Positions 25,661 through 34,964 of a stretch of DNA of 64,000 nt are shown here, in pieces; within the stretch, counting starts at the first letter, position 1; every line of letters starts with the position of its first letter. A program made the position numbers and the translations under genes. Origin of the DNA: Flavobacteriaceae bacterium UBA3356 (lineage in GTDB: Bacteria; Bacteroidota; Bacteroidia; Flavobacteriales; Flavobacteriaceae); contig DEQW01000003.1 in the NCBI GenBank assembly GCA_002360635.1, positions 1 to 64,000 of the forward strand, in the 5' to 3' direction. Below the pieces are notes generated by a model. That model had not been told where the DNA came from. It saw only the letters and a program-made list of their open reading frames with translations, and made no database searches.

Positions 25661-26404
25661 TTGCGATATTTTATCGAAATAGCTTACAACGGTTCAAATT
25701 ATTACGGATGGCAAATACAACCAGATGCCATAACTGTTCAAGAAGTATTAGAGGATAAGCTTTCTACCTTATTTAAAACTGAAATAAAAGTCACCGGTGC
25801 CGGACGTACCGATGCCGGGGTGCATGCAAAACAATTGTTTGCTCATTTTGATTGTGAAGAAATTACAGATATTTCAGAATTAATATTTAGATTAAACTCG
25901 TTCCTTCCTAAGGATATAGCGATATCGAATATAATAAGAGTAAAAGAAGATGCCCATGCTCGCTTTGATGCTGTTTTGCGAGAATATGAATATGTTATTT
26001 CCTTGAAAAAGAATCCCTTTTCTGAAGGATTAGCATATCAAATTCATAATAAACCCGATGTCGAATTAATGAATAAAGCCGCAAAAGTATTATTAGACTA
26101 TAAGGATTTTCAATGCTTTTCAAGAAGCAAAACCGATGTAAAAACGTATCATTGTATAATCAAAAAAGCATATTGGCAAGAAACAAATGAAGGGTTAATC
26201 TTCACTGTTTCCGCAGATCGTTTTTTACGGAATATGGTTAGAGCCATTGTAGGCACACTTTTAGATGTAGGTTTTAAAAAAACATCATTAGAAACATTTC
26301 ACAAAATATTAAAAAATAAAGATAGGAGTAAAGCAGGTGCTTCCGCTCCGGCACATGGGTTGTACTTAACTAAAGTGCAATATCCAGAAACGATACTAAA
26401 CTAA
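25661..26404 (+). CDS. truA: tRNA pseudouridine(38-40) synthase
   Basis: 247 residues from a TTG start at 25661, which gives the standard opening (M)RYFIEIAYNGSNYYGWQ. TruA makes pseudouridine at positions 38-40 of tRNA. Seen: the catalytic Asp in GAGRTDAGVHA, AHARFDA, and FLRNMVRAIVGTL near the C terminus. A longer TTG frame from 25634 adds nine residues that overlap a promoter-like box. The stop overlaps the ATG of the ABC exporter by one base, so the two are coupled. Confidence 0.95.
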   Translation: MRYFIEIAYNGSNYYGWQIQPDAITVQEVLEDKLSTLFKTEIKVTGAGRTDAGVHAKQLFAHFDCEEITDISELIFRLNSFLPKDIAISNIIRVKEDAHARFDAVLREYEYVISLKKNPFSEGLAYQIHNKPDVELMNKAAKVLLDYKDFQCFSRSKTDVKTYHCIIKKAYWQETNEGLIFTVSADRFLRNMVRAIVGTLLDVGFKKTSLETFHKILKNKDRSKAGASAPAHGLYLTKVQYPETILN

Positions 26405-28167
26405 TGGCAAACTCAGGAAAAGCATTCGATTTTAAGCTTTTTAAACGCTTATTGAAATTTACCAATGCATATCGCTTGGTATTTTACTTTGTAGCACTTG
26501 CGGCCATAATTATGGCTGGTTTAGCGATAGTTCGGCCTGAATTAATACAGTTAGCTATCGATAACTCGATTGAACCAAAAGACGGAAGTGGTCTTCAGTT
26601 TTATGTCTTAATGATGGTTGCCGTTTTGGTACTTGAGGTTTTGTTTCAATTTGCCTTTATATTTTACGCCAATTGGCTGGGACAAAGCGTGGTGCGAGAC
26701 ATGCGTGTAAAACTCTTCAACTTGATGATGAGTTTCCGTATGAAATATTTTGATAAAAGTGCCGTAGGACGGTTAACTACCCGTGCGGTAAACGATATCG
26801 AAACCATTTCGAGTATTTTTAGCCAAGGGTTGTTTATGATTTTAAGCGATTTGCTTAAGATGTTTGTCATTGCTGGGTTTATGCTCTATAAAAGTTGGCA
26901 GCTTGCTTTGATTGTTTTTGCAATTTTACCATTGATTTTATATGCTACACGAGTATTTCAACGAGCGATGAAAGTTGCTTTTGAAGATGTTCGTAACCAA
27001 GTGGCCGATTTAAATTCCTTTGTGCAAGAGCGAATTACGGGAATGAAAATCGTTCAAATATTCACAAGAGAAGATACCGAGTATAAGCGGTTTAAAGAAA
27101 TAAACGAAAAACATAAAAAGGCATGGATTAGAACGGTTTGGTACAATTCTATTTTTTTCCCTATTGCTGAAATGGCATCTTCTATTGCCATTGGTTTAAT
27201 TGTTTGGTATGGGGGTCTCAACGCAGCTGGAGGTGGAGTTATAACCTTGGGTATCATCACTGCTTTTATTCAGTTAGCTCAAATGCTATTCCGCCCACTT
27301 CGGCAAATTGCCGATAAGTTCAACACGCTACAAATGGGTATGGTTGCCGCTAACCGTGTGTTTGGTATTTTAGATACAAAATCACATATAGACGATTCGG
27401 GTACGGTTGATATGCCACGCGCTACCGGTCACATAGAATTTAAAAATGTTCATTTTGGTTATACGGAAGACGAAGAAGTAATCAAGGGAATATCATTAAC
27501 CGTACAACCTGGAGAAACAATTGCCATTGTGGGGGCTACGGGTGCTGGAAAATCAACCATCATCAACTTATTGAACCGGTTTTACGAAATTCAGAAAGGG
27601 GAGATTTTAATTGATAAAGTAAACGCCAAGGAATATACATTGGAATCCCTTCGGAAACAAATAGCAGTAGTATTACAAGACGTATTCCTATTTGCCGATA
27701 CCATTTTAAATAATATTACGCTAAACGATCCTTCTATTACTGAAGAGGAAGTAGTTGCAGCTGCCAAAGAAATTGGGGTGCATAAATTTATAAAAACACT
27801 TCCCAATGGCTATCATTACAACGTTAAAGAACGAGGTTCGATGCTTTCTTCAGGGCAACGACAACTTATTGCCTTTTTAAGGGCATACGTAAGCAAACCG
27901 GGCATTTTAATTCTGGACGAAGCTACTTCATCTGTAGATACGTATTCTGAAGAACTAATACAAAATGCTACTGAAAAAATCACAAAAGGACGTACCTCCA
28001 TTGTAATTGCTCACCGTCTGGCTACTATTAAAAAAGCCGATAAAATCTTGGTTATGGACGCAGGCAAAATTGTTGAGACTGGCACTCATAAAGAACTGCT
28101 TAAAAAAGAGGATGGATATTACCGTAATTTATACGAAGTCCAGTTTATGGCGGAAGAAGCGGTGTAG
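26404..28167 (+). CDS. MsbA/LmrA-type ABC exporter
   Basis: 587 residues, a half-transporter with a membrane domain (six helices, about 20-320) fused to an ATPase domain. Seen: Walker A GATGAGKST, Q-loop VLQDVFLF, signature LSSGQRQLI, Walker B ILILDEATSSVD and the H-loop VIAHRL. It works as a homodimer or heterodimer in the inner membrane; the substrate (lipid, drug or peptide) is not evident. It is coupled to truA by a one-base overlap. Its last 49 bases are antisense to DUF3667. Confidence 0.95.
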   Translation: MANSGKAFDFKLFKRLLKFTNAYRLVFYFVALAAIIMAGLAIVRPELIQLAIDNSIEPKDGSGLQFYVLMMVAVLVLEVLFQFAFIFYANWLGQSVVRDMRVKLFNLMMSFRMKYFDKSAVGRLTTRAVNDIETISSIFSQGLFMILSDLLKMFVIAGFMLYKSWQLALIVFAILPLILYATRVFQRAMKVAFEDVRNQVADLNSFVQERITGMKIVQIFTREDTEYKRFKEINEKHKKAWIRTVWYNSIFFPIAEMASSIAIGLIVWYGGLNAAGGGVITLGIITAFIQLAQMLFRPLRQIADKFNTLQMGMVAANRVFGILDTKSHIDDSGTVDMPRATGHIEFKNVHFGYTEDEEVIKGISLTVQPGETIAIVGATGAGKSTIINLLNRFYEIQKGEILIDKVNAKEYTLESLRKQIAVVLQDVFLFADTILNNITLNDPSITEEEVVAAAKEIGVHKFIKTLPNGYHYNVKERGSMLSSGQRQLIAFLRAYVSKPGILILDEATSSVDTYSEELIQNATEKITKGRTSIVIAHRLATIKKADKILVMDAGKIVETGTHKELLKKEDGYYRNLYEVQFMAEEAV

Positions 28168-28970
28168 CTTACCGCTTGTTTAGCTTTTTGAGCTTCTATA
28201 AAACTGTCTAGGTTTCCTGTGACAAGCATAACTATAAACATTGTAATAATTAAAATTATATACAACGGAATTAGAAGCCCGAAGAAATATAGGGTTTTTA
28301 CAACTAGTTGTATTCCAGAAAGTTTAAAAAGGCGCTTTAAAACATAGGCAAAATAGATAATCTGGATTATTAAAGAAGCCATAGAAGTTATACTAAAAAG
28401 AGTGCTGCTCCAAATAGTAAGAAAGAAAAGAGTAATTGTTATAATCGAGGCTTGTGAGTAACAATAGAGGTTTATAATTAAGTGCTCTGCATAATTATAT
28501 TTCTTTTTATTAAAAAATACAATCCAAGAAAGCAAGGCCAATATTGGAACAAAAGCAAAAAAAATGAATGTTTGATATTCAAAGGCTTTTCTTTGGGTGT
28601 TTCTTATTAGTTCTATCTGTGCTTCATCATTGCTTTGAATATAAAAAGTACTGTCTAAAGCTTCAGGGAAAAATTTAAGATAAATAAAATAGAATATACT
28701 TGAGAAGGTCACTGCAATGGTAAAGTAACCGAAAGCGTGAATGTATTTTTTTCGAACACCATTAATATAACCGTCAATTACTTCTTCCGGTTTTTTAAAA
28801 AGGTCAATAAATGTTCGTAGCGGTTTGTTTGAATCGATGCTAAAAAAAGCTTGATAAATTTCAGAAAAAAGATAGCGAAGCGTCAATCGGTTTGTGAGTA
28901 CTTTAGCACCACATTCGTGACAATAGTTAGTGCCTACGGCAAGTGTTTCCTCACAATTTTTGCAGTTCAT
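28119..28970 (-). CDS. DUF3667 zinc-ribbon membrane protein
   Basis: 283 residues. The N terminus is a four-Cys zinc ribbon (CKNCEETLAVGTNYCHECG; CxxC...CxxC at residues 3-20), followed by a short linker and about five membrane segments. This matches the Bacteroidota DUF3667 family, whose function is unknown. The stop lies inside the ABC exporter gene (49-base convergent overlap). It starts five bases after the end of cdaA, so the two genes are likely in one transcript. Confidence 0.82.
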   Translation of the reverse strand: MNCKNCEETLAVGTNYCHECGAKVLTNRLTLRYLFSEIYQAFFSIDSNKPLRTFIDLFKKPEEVIDGYINGVRKKYIHAFGYFTIAVTFSSIFYFIYLKFFPEALDSTFYIQSNDEAQIELIRNTQRKAFEYQTFIFFAFVPILALLSWIVFFNKKKYNYAEHLIINLYCYSQASIITITLFFLTIWSSTLFSITSMASLIIQIIYFAYVLKRLFKLSGIQLVVKTLYFFGLLIPLYIILIITMFIVMLVTGNLDSFIEAQKAKQAVSYTASSAINWTSYKLR

Positions 28971-28974
28971 TTTA

Positions 28975-29748
28975 TTAACTTAAATCATTTTCCAATTGTT
29001 TGGCAAGGTCGTCTATTTCGTTGAATAGCACAAATTCACCATCTTTTAGATAGGAAATCTGACCGTTTTCCTCTGAAACGACAATACAGACCGCATCTGT
29101 TTTTTCTGAAATACCAACAGCAGCACGGTGTCGCAAGCCAAATCGGAGTGGAATGTTTCGGCCGTTCGATACGGGTAAAATAACCCGTGTGGCAGTAATG
29201 GTGTTGTTTTCAATAATCATAGCGCCATCGTGCAACGGGCTGTTTTTATAAAAAATACTTTCTATTATGGGTTTGTTAATTTCAATATTCATCTCGTCCC
29301 CCGTATTTTTTACAAAATCGAGGCTGTTGTTGCGTTGTATCACAATAAGCGCACCCATATTCTTACGGCTCATGGATTGGCAGGCACTCATAATAGCTTG
29401 AATATTGGTGGTAATTCCAGCTTCTTTTGAAAGCAACCGGAACTGTTTAAAAAACCGCTTTCGGGCGTTGAGGTTGGTAGACCCCAACATCAATAAAAAC
29501 TTTCGGATTTCCTGCTGAAACACAACAATAAGCGCAAACATCCCAACACCTAAAAACCCACCCAAAATTTTACTTAAAAGCTCCATTTGCAGGAGTTTGG
29601 TAACTTCAGAAATAGCAATAATTATTACAATTCCTATAAAAATATTAATAGCAACCGTACCTTTTATAAGCCTGTAAAGGTAGTACAGCAAAAAGGCTAC
29701 CAATAAAATATCAATGATGTCTATAATGCGCAGGTCTAAAAATTCCAA
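28975..29748 (-). CDS. cdaA: diadenylate cyclase
   Basis: 257 residues. CdaA makes cyclic di-AMP from two ATP. Seen: three N-terminal membrane helices (about 10-80), then the DAC domain with the catalytic DGA (174-176) in SPLHDGAMII and RHR (206-208) in LRHRAAVGISE. It lies about 42 bases after folP on the same strand; folP next to cdaA is a common flavobacterial arrangement. Unlike in Firmicutes, glmM and cdaR are not adjacent. Confidence 0.95.
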   Translation of the reverse strand: MEFLDLRIIDIIDILLVAFLLYYLYRLIKGTVAINIFIGIVIIIAISEVTKLLQMELLSKILGGFLGVGMFALIVVFQQEIRKFLLMLGSTNLNARKRFFKQFRLLSKEAGITTNIQAIMSACQSMSRKNMGALIVIQRNNSLDFVKNTGDEMNIEINKPIIESIFYKNSPLHDGAMIIENNTITATRVILPVSNGRNIPLRFGLRHRAAVGISEKTDAVCIVVSEENGQISYLKDGEFVLFNEIDDLAKQLENDLS

Positions 29749-29790
29749 AGGGTGTTAGGTTTTTATGTCTATTGGTTAAAAGTATAAAAT

Positions 29791-30624
29791 TTATAAGTAG
29801 GGATTGAGCATTTCGGTTAACTTAATACACTCCATTGCTTCTTTAACATCATGTACCCGTAAAATAGAAGCTCCTTTCTGTAAAGCAAGGGTGTTTAAAA
29901 CGGTAGTTCCATTTAAAGCTTCTTTTGCTGAAACATTCAAAGTTTTATAAATCATAGATTTTCGTGAAACCCCTGCTAAAATAGGAATGTCTAATTGTCC
30001 CAGTAAATCTAACTTCTGCAATAATTCAAAACTCTGTTTCCTTGTTTTAGCAAACCCGAATCCTGGATCGATAATAATATCGTTAATCCCTGTTTGTCTC
30101 GCTTTAGCTATTTGTTCAGAAAAGAAATAAATTACTTCTTTAGTAACATCACCATAATCTGTTTGCAGTGTCATAGTTTGTGGCGTACCGCGCATATGCA
30201 TTAAAATATAAGGAACCTGCATGTCTACAACAGTGGAAAACATCGCAGGGTCTAAAGTGCCGCCACTAATATCATTTACCATACAAGCACCGGCTTCTAC
30301 TGCTCTTTTTGCCACTTGGCTTCTAAATGTGTCGATTGAAATAAGTGCTTTCGGAAATTTTCGTAATATGTTTTCAATCGCTGGCAAAATGCGGTTTACC
30401 TCTTCTTTTTCAGAAATATCTTTGGCATTCGGTCTAGAGCTATACCCGCCCACGTCTAAAAAGGTGGCTCCTTCTGCAAGCATGTGTTCTGCCTGCTTTA
30501 AGATACTGTCTTTCTCTGTGGTTTTTCCGCCGTCGTAAAATGAGTCTGGGGTTACGTTAATAATACCCATGACCTTCGGTTTTGTCAAATCGATAAGCGA
30601 ACCGTTACAATTGATTGTGTTCAA
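29791..30624 (-). CDS. folP: dihydropteroate synthase
   Basis: 277 residues. FolP condenses 4-aminobenzoate with hydroxymethyl-dihydropterin pyrophosphate and is the sulfonamide target. Seen: MGIINVTPDSFYDGG near residue 20, DVGGYSSRPNA, DIS-GG, and IIDPGFGFAKT. It is upstream of cdaA on the same strand and divergent from the DUF1599 gene across 52 bases. Confidence 0.97.
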   Translation of the reverse strand: MNTINCNGSLIDLTKPKVMGIINVTPDSFYDGGKTTEKDSILKQAEHMLAEGATFLDVGGYSSRPNAKDISEKEEVNRILPAIENILRKFPKALISIDTFRSQVAKRAVEAGACMVNDISGGTLDPAMFSTVVDMQVPYILMHMRGTPQTMTLQTDYGDVTKEVIYFFSEQIAKARQTGINDIIIDPGFGFAKTRKQSFELLQKLDLLGQLDIPILAGVSRKSMIYKTLNVSAKEALNGTTVLNTLALQKGASILRVHDVKEAMECIKLTEMLNPYL

Positions 30625-30676
30625 TTTTCTATTTTGAATTATTTAAGCGAAATTTACGGAAAATCTTAAAAACCCA

Positions 30677-31225
30677 ATGGCTGAAACCCTAAAACAATAC
30701 GATGCGGTAATTGCTACTTGTAAAGAGTTGTTTACCAATAAAATGAAAGATTACGGGAGTGCTTGGCGCATTTTGCGGTTAACTTCCTTAACCGATCAAA
30801 TTTTTATAAAGGCCCAACGCATTAGAGGGTTACAGCAGAATACCGAACAAAAAGTGGACGAAGATGAAGCGAGTGAGTTTATTGGTATTATCAATTATTC
30901 CATTATGGCATTGATACAGTTGCAAAAAGGAGTGGTAGAACAGCCAGACCTTTCCCTTGATGAGGCTGTGAAATTATACGACGATCAAGTGGCCATTACC
31001 CGCCAACTTATGATAAACAAAAACCACGATTATGGTGAAGCTTGGCGCGATATGAGGGTTTCATCATTGACCGATTTAATCCTTCAGAAGTTATTGAGGG
31101 TAAAACAAATAGAAAACAACAAAGGAAAAACATTGGTTTCTGAAGGGATTGATGCTAATTATCAGGATATGATTAACTATTCGGTGTTCGCTATGATTCA
31201 TTTAGAAGAAAAAACGAACAATTAA
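30677..31225 (+). CDS. DUF1599 tandem-repeat protein
   Basis: 182 residues made of two similar halves. Each carries an NKxxDYGxAWR segment followed by SLTDxIxxKxxR, then an IxYSxxAxI segment (first at about 20-75, second at about 110-170). This is the DUF1599 architecture of Bacteroidota; the role is unknown. It opens a plus-strand series with BT_3928, an ABC permease, tpiA, prmA and clpS. The gap to the next gene is 10 bases. Confidence 0.88.
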   Translation: MAETLKQYDAVIATCKELFTNKMKDYGSAWRILRLTSLTDQIFIKAQRIRGLQQNTEQKVDEDEASEFIGIINYSIMALIQLQKGVVEQPDLSLDEAVKLYDDQVAITRQLMINKNHDYGEAWRDMRVSSLTDLILQKLLRVKQIENNKGKTLVSEGIDANYQDMINYSVFAMIHLEEKTNN

Positions 31226-31235
31226 ACTAAACCGC

Positions 31236-32948
31236 ATGAAAATAGTAGTAGGGATTTCAAGAATACTGGTAGGGATACTTTTTATATTCAGTGGCCTCAT
31301 AAAATTAAACGATCCTATTGGGTTTTCATTTAAGCTGCAAGATTATTTTGCACCAGAAGTATTAAACTTGGAGTTTTTGATTCCCTATTCACTGCTTATT
31401 GCAATTTTCGTCGTCATTTTTGAAGTATTATTAGGCGTTACGCTATTGATAGGCTATTTACGAAAATTTACGGTTTGGAGCCTATTGTTAATGATTGTGT
31501 TTTTTACGTTCTTAACATTTTACTCAGCCTATTATAATAAAGTGACCGATTGTGGTTGCTTTGGCGACGCCATCCCATTAACCCCTTGGGAGTCGTTTAC
31601 CAAAGACATTATATTGCTGGTTCTTATCCTTATTTTATTCTTCGGAAGTAAATACATAAAACCCTTCTTTACCCGAAACATCCGTAGTTTGGTAATATTT
31701 GTCTGCTTTATTGGTTGTCTGGGGGTTACCTATCACGTATTGATGCATTTACCTATTTTAGACTTCAGGCCTTACAAAATAGGAGCTAATATTGACGAAG
31801 GGATGACCATTCCCGAAGGGGCGCCAAAACCTATTTATGATTATAACTGGAAGTTTAAGGTAGACGGAAAAGAAAAAATAGTCACCACAAAGGGTGATTA
31901 CCCAAAACAAGAAGGAGAATTTTTAGGTGTGGAAACCACCGAGATACAAGCTGGATATGAGCCGCCAATTCACGATTTTACAATTGAACGTGATGGAAAA
32001 AACTATCTAGATGAATTTTTACAAGAAGACAATCTCATCATAGTAGTGGCATATAATTTGAATAAATCTGAAAAGGATGGATTCTTTCCCATTCAAGAGA
32101 TTACCAACGAAGCTTTAAAAAAAGGATATCGGGTTATTGGTATGTCGGCTTCTTCCATTGAGCGCACACAAACCTTGGCCGAACGCTATAAATTGAATTT
32201 TAAGTTCTATTTCTGTGATGAAACTACGTTAAAAACCATCGTGCGCAGCAATCCCGGGGTATTACACCTTCAAAATGGAACCATTAAAAAGAAGGTTCAT
32301 TGGAACGATTTAGACAAACTACAATTGCCTGAACTAGAGAATGCCAAACCTAATTTAGATTTTAACCTAAAACAGCGACTTGATAGCATTGCGGTGCTGG
32401 ACCAACGCTACCGAAAATTAATGCAGGCTAAAACTCCTGAAGAACGAGCGGAATTAGGAGAAGATATGGGCCTGACCCCTGAAGAATATAATGGAGACCT
32501 TTGGTCTATGCAAACCGTAATTGACAGTAGCAACATGCTATTTGTTGAAAAAGTGTTCAACAACATGGGGTATCCGGGAAAATCTGTAGTTGGCGAACCT
32601 ACCAACACCGCCGCTTGGTATGTATTACAACACAACCCAGATAAAATAGGAAAATACTTGCCTCTGATAAAAGAAGCAGGGAAAAACGATGAAATACCGT
32701 TTCGTTTGGTAGCGATGATGGAAGACCGTTACTTAATGAACCAAGAAAAACCTCAGGTTTACGGAACTCAGGGAAGAACCTATAACGATGAACGCGGTAG
32801 CTTTATATGGCCAATTGAAAATCCTGAAACTGTAAACCAACGTAGGGAAGAAGCCGGTTTTGACCAAACCATAGAAGAATACGCAAAACTATTGTTTGGT
32901 GATGATTTTCAGTACGAAGTAAAAACAATCGAAGACGTAAAACAATAA
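31236..32948 (+). CDS. BT_3928-family DoxX-like membrane protein
   Basis: 570 residues. The N-terminal 190 residues have about four to five membrane helices with the DoxX/MauE-like motif VTDCGCFGDAIPLTPWESF, whose Cys pair suggests a redox function. A thioredoxin-like domain follows (about 235-370), and the C-terminal 200 residues are soluble and unrecognised. The arrangement matches the Bacteroidota BT_3928 family. It is spaced four bases from the permease gene. A role in disulfide exchange is inference. Confidence 0.8.
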   Translation: MKIVVGISRILVGILFIFSGLIKLNDPIGFSFKLQDYFAPEVLNLEFLIPYSLLIAIFVVIFEVLLGVTLLIGYLRKFTVWSLLLMIVFFTFLTFYSAYYNKVTDCGCFGDAIPLTPWESFTKDIILLVLILILFFGSKYIKPFFTRNIRSLVIFVCFIGCLGVTYHVLMHLPILDFRPYKIGANIDEGMTIPEGAPKPIYDYNWKFKVDGKEKIVTTKGDYPKQEGEFLGVETTEIQAGYEPPIHDFTIERDGKNYLDEFLQEDNLIIVVAYNLNKSEKDGFFPIQEITNEALKKGYRVIGMSASSIERTQTLAERYKLNFKFYFCDETTLKTIVRSNPGVLHLQNGTIKKKVHWNDLDKLQLPELENAKPNLDFNLKQRLDSIAVLDQRYRKLMQAKTPEERAELGEDMGLTPEEYNGDLWSMQTVIDSSNMLFVEKVFNNMGYPGKSVVGEPTNTAAWYVLQHNPDKIGKYLPLIKEAGKNDEIPFRLVAMMEDRYLMNQEKPQVYGTQGRTYNDERGSFIWPIENPETVNQRREEAGFDQTIEEYAKLLFGDDFQYEVKTIEDVKQ

Positions 32949-32952
32949 GCTA

Positions 32953-34029
32953 GTGACAGGATATGTATTACAAAAATTAGGGTACGCTTTACTAACGCTC
33001 TTTGGTGTAGTAACGGTTATCTTTTTCTTGTTTACTATTTTGCCTGGAGATCCCGCGCGGATGATGTTAGGTCAAAACGAGAGTGCCGAACAGATTGAGG
33101 TAGTAAAAAAGAAATACGGTTTTGATAAGCCCGTAGGGCTGCAATACCTATATTATTTAAACGATTTATCACCATTGTCTTTTCATAGCACAGATAGCGA
33201 TGATTATACCTTTCTTTCTGAAAGGAAATATAATGCATCACGGCTATTCACTGTAGGGAATACAGTAGTTGTGCTAAAAACTCCATATCTTCGGGAATCG
33301 TTTCAGAAAAATGGAAAAAAGGTAAGCAAGGTCATTGCAGAAACGCTTCCGAACACCGTAGTCTTGGCAGTTTCAGCTATTATTATTGCGATGCTCTTAG
33401 GAGTGTTCTTGGGTATTGTTTCGGTGCTGTTTAAAGATGGTTTGATCGATAAATTTATTCAACTTATAAGTACATTGGGAATGAGTGTGCCTTCATTTTT
33501 CAGTGCTATTTTATTTGCGTGGCTGTTCGGCTTTGTATTGCACGAGTACACAAACTTGAATATGACAGGGAGTCTTTATGCAGTAGATGATTTTGGTGAA
33601 GGTAAACACATACAATGGAAAAACTTGATACTACCAGCTATCGTTTTAGGTATTCGTCCGCTAGCAGTAGTGTCACAGTTAATGCGCAACTCTCTTTTGG
33701 AGGTGCTCAATCAGGATTATATTCGTACCGCTAAAGCAAAGGGACTGTCCCCTGCAACGATTATTAGAAAGCACGCTTTAAAAAACTCTTTAAACCCTGT
33801 AGTGACAGCTATCTCAGGATGGTTTGCCTCAATGTTGGCAGGGGCCGTGTTTGTGGAATACATTTTTGGCTGGAACGGGTTGGGAAAAGAAATTGTTGAT
33901 GCACTAAACACTTTAGATCTCCCCGTAATTATGGGAGCGGTATTAATCATTGCCATTGTGTTTATCGTGATTAATATTTTAGTGGATATTGTCTATGGAT
34001 GGCTTGACCCGAAAATCAGTATGCAGTAA
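32953..34029 (+). CDS. DppB/OppB-type ABC transporter permease
   Basis: 358 residues from a GTG start placed right after the upstream gene. Six membrane segments and the inner-membrane permease motif (DYIRTAKAKGLSPATIIRKHALKN) identify a peptide/nickel-type permease. An insert of about 90 residues after the first helix is longer than in classical DppB. No ATPase, second permease or binding protein is next to it, so partners must be elsewhere. Confidence 0.9.
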   Translation: MTGYVLQKLGYALLTLFGVVTVIFFLFTILPGDPARMMLGQNESAEQIEVVKKKYGFDKPVGLQYLYYLNDLSPLSFHSTDSDDYTFLSERKYNASRLFTVGNTVVVLKTPYLRESFQKNGKKVSKVIAETLPNTVVLAVSAIIIAMLLGVFLGIVSVLFKDGLIDKFIQLISTLGMSVPSFFSAILFAWLFGFVLHEYTNLNMTGSLYAVDDFGEGKHIQWKNLILPAIVLGIRPLAVVSQLMRNSLLEVLNQDYIRTAKAKGLSPATIIRKHALKNSLNPVVTAISGWFASMLAGAVFVEYIFGWNGLGKEIVDALNTLDLPVIMGAVLIIAIVFIVINILVDIVYGWLDPKISMQ

Positions 34030-34115
34030 GCAGTGGCAGTTTGCAGTAAACAGCCTTTGAAATGTGCCGTAAGAATAGTATTTTTTAACTAACAAAAAAA
34101 CGAAAAAACAACCTC

Positions 34116-34868
34116 ATGAGACAAAAAATAGTAGCAGGAAACTGGAAGATGAATAACGATATGGCCGAGACAGAGATGTTTTTGGTTCAATTAAAAAAAC
34201 AAGTGATTCCAGAAGGGGTATCGCTAATGATTGCTCCTGCATTCACCAACTTAAACCATACATATCAATCGGTTAAGGATCACCCGGTGACGGTAGTAGC
34301 CCAAAATATGCATCAGAGTGATAAAGGTGCTTTTACTGGGGAAGTTTCCGCAGCGATGCTTAAAAGTGTGGGAGTGCAAACAGTTATTTTGGGTCACAGT
34401 GAGCGCCGTTCTATTTTTAAGGAGGATAACGATCTTTTAGCTGAAAAAGTAAATACTGCTTTGGAAAACAAAATGACCGTGATCTTTTGTATAGGGGAAG
34501 AACTAAACGACCGAGAAACAGACGATCACTTTAAAGTTATAGGAGAACAATTAGAAGAAGGGCTCTTTCACCTTTCGGAAAGCAATTGGAAGAATATTAT
34601 TGTAGCTTATGAACCTGTTTGGGCCATTGGAACTGGAGAAACCGCTAGTCCCGAACAAGCTCAAGAGATGCACGCTTTTATTAGAAAAGCCATTGCTGAA
34701 GCTTATTCAAATTCCACTGCTAAGAATGTTTCCATTCTCTATGGCGGAAGTGTAAAGCCTAACAATGCCGTTGAGATATTTAGTCAGAATGATGTGGATG
34801 GGGGATTGATAGGCGGTGCTTCGTTGGACGTAGAAAGCTTTATGAAAATAGCGAATTCCTTTAAGTAG
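34116..34868 (+). CDS. tpiA: triosephosphate isomerase
   Basis: 250 residues. TpiA interconverts dihydroxyacetone phosphate and glyceraldehyde 3-phosphate in glycolysis. Seen: VAGNWKMN with the catalytic Lys near residue 11, LGHSERR with the catalytic His, AYEPVWAIGTG with the catalytic Glu, and the phosphate-binding ILYGGSV and GGLIGGASL. The 86-base gap upstream contains short CAGT-rich simple repeats. Confidence 0.98.
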   Translation: MRQKIVAGNWKMNNDMAETEMFLVQLKKQVIPEGVSLMIAPAFTNLNHTYQSVKDHPVTVVAQNMHQSDKGAFTGEVSAAMLKSVGVQTVILGHSERRSIFKEDNDLLAEKVNTALENKMTVIFCIGEELNDRETDDHFKVIGEQLEEGLFHLSESNWKNIIVAYEPVWAIGTGETASPEQAQEMHAFIRKAIAEAYSNSTAKNVSILYGGSVKPNNAVEIFSQNDVDGGLIGGASLDVESFMKIANSFK

Positions 34869-34964
34869 ATTTAAAAATAGTTTTTTGGCGAGGGGCGTAA
34901 GTTTAACGAAGTGTTTTTTTGAATCAAGAGATTTAGACCTGAAATTTGCATTTTAAAATATAAT

